Assembly: GCA_937942935.1 (NCBI GenBank)
Contig: CALDGT010000553.1
Coordinates: 1 to 7,811, forward strand
DNA length: 7,811 nucleotides
Direction of reading: 5' to 3'
From: an uncultured Chloroflexota bacterium
GTDB taxonomy: Bacteria > Chloroflexota > Anaerolineae > Aggregatilineales > Phototrophicaceae
The notes beneath the pieces were generated by a model. The model was given only the letters and a program-made list of their open reading frames with translations. It was not told the origin of the DNA and ran no database searches. Of the stretch, positions 7,310-7,811 are shown in pieces (position 1 is the first letter of the stretch; every line of letters starts with the position of its first letter). Both the position numbers and the translations under genes were made by a program.

Positions 7310-7811
7310 CATGGCATTTGTTCCAGATAGATGGTATAGCGTAGGGCAGTATCTTGGATTTGGGGGGTAAATTCGAGCATGAACGGCATATCGGTTGTTG
7401 CAGAAATCTCTGGAATTTCCATCACCCGATACCCCGCTACATGCTCATAGGCATCATAAAGGGTGATAACCATCCGCACACCTCCCCCTTCTAAGATGGG
7501 TGAACGGGTCAATTTGCCTGTAATCCGATAACTGCGATTATCTTGCTGGTTAGAAATATCAGATAAGGTCAATTTTGGAGGGATAGGTGCTTGGGCGAGC
7601 GGGGTAAAATTCACCACCGAAACCCGTACCCCACCAAAATCGTCGGCAGATAAATCGGACCCAAAACGCACATGATAGGGTGCAGACCCTTCTGGCGGGA
7701 TGCTATGTTGTAAGATGGCGGTGGCTTTGGCGGTGAGCGGTGTCCCATTGGCTTTGAATAATTCCACTAAGACCTGAACATCCTTAAAACCGGTTTGGTA
7801 AGGATTATTGA
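7309..7811 (-). CDS. Protein with two FxLYD-like beta-sandwich domains, 3' part, start outside window
   Basis: The frame is open from the window edge to TGA at 7311-7309, giving 166 residues. A GTG at 7767 is possible as a start but sits inside a strand of the first domain (VQVLVELF), so the gene very likely begins beyond 7811. Two similar units are visible. The first, about 8-65, has VELFKANGTPL followed by PPEGSAPYHVRF. The second, about 92-166, has MVITLYDAYEHVAGYR followed by TTDMPFMLEF. Both match the FxLYD pattern: a long strand ending in L(Y/F)D/K, a hairpin with a small-residue turn, then a (G/T)xxxPF strand. These Ig-like domains are common in exported bacterial proteins and are usually non-catalytic. 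Any signal peptide would be outside the window. It lies 12 bp before the PPC gene, same strand, so it probably shares its transcript. The domain name is a pattern-level match, not a search result. Confidence 0.72.
   Translation of the reverse strand, partial: NNPYQTGFKDVQVLVELFKANGTPLTAKATAILQHSIPPEGSAPYHVRFGSDLSADDFGGVRVSVVNFTPLAQAPIPPKLTLSDISNQQDNRSYRITGKLTRSPILEGGGVRMVITLYDAYEHVAGYRVMEIPEISATTDMPFMLEFTPQIQDTALRYTIYLEQMP

Noticed and set aside
7309..7767. GTG at 7767 as a genuine start giving a 152-residue protein
   Set aside because: It would begin inside a beta-strand of the first FxLYD-like unit without a signal peptide, and the frame continues open to the window edge.

Overview
The window is almost entirely protein-coding, with moderate GC (by eye a little under 50%). 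It looks like a chromosomal stretch from a Chloroflexota bacterium, most likely an Anaerolineae-type lineage. That guess rests on the mix of GT39-type membrane glycosyltransferases with C-terminal beta-sandwich domains, tandem PPC domains, FxLYD-like domains and a ricin/M60 protein. It is an inference from gene style; no taxonomic marker is present.

Layout: (1) positions 2-1348, plus strand, the 3' part of a GT39-like integral-membrane glycosyltransferase whose start lies before the window. (2) positions 7811 down to 1345, minus strand, four tightly packed genes read in this order: the 3' part of a protein with two FxLYD-like domains (7811-7309); a secreted protein made of four tandem PPC domains (7296-5803); a complete 842-residue GT39-like glycosyltransferase (5806-3278); and a secreted M60 (enhancin-like) zinc metallopeptidase with an N-terminal ricin-type lectin region (3261-1345). 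Gaps within the run are 12 bp, a 4-bp ATGA overlap, and 16 bp, so the genes are very probably co-transcribed from a promoter outside the window. The two opposing blocks meet tail to tail with their stop codons overlapping by 4 bp.

How the parts may work together (inference): the minus-strand run joins a membrane glycosyltransferase using a lipid-linked sugar donor, a non-enzymatic exported PPC-repeat protein, and a secreted peptidase of a family known for cleaving glycoproteins, with a lectin-like region of its own. A cell-surface glycoprotein or glycan module is the simplest reading, but no substrate can be named from sequence. The two glycosyltransferases share the same kind of extracytoplasmic C-terminal beta-sandwich.

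No RNA gene, CRISPR array, insertion sequence, convincing promoter or rho-independent terminator was seen. There is no non-coding stretch longer than 16 bp.
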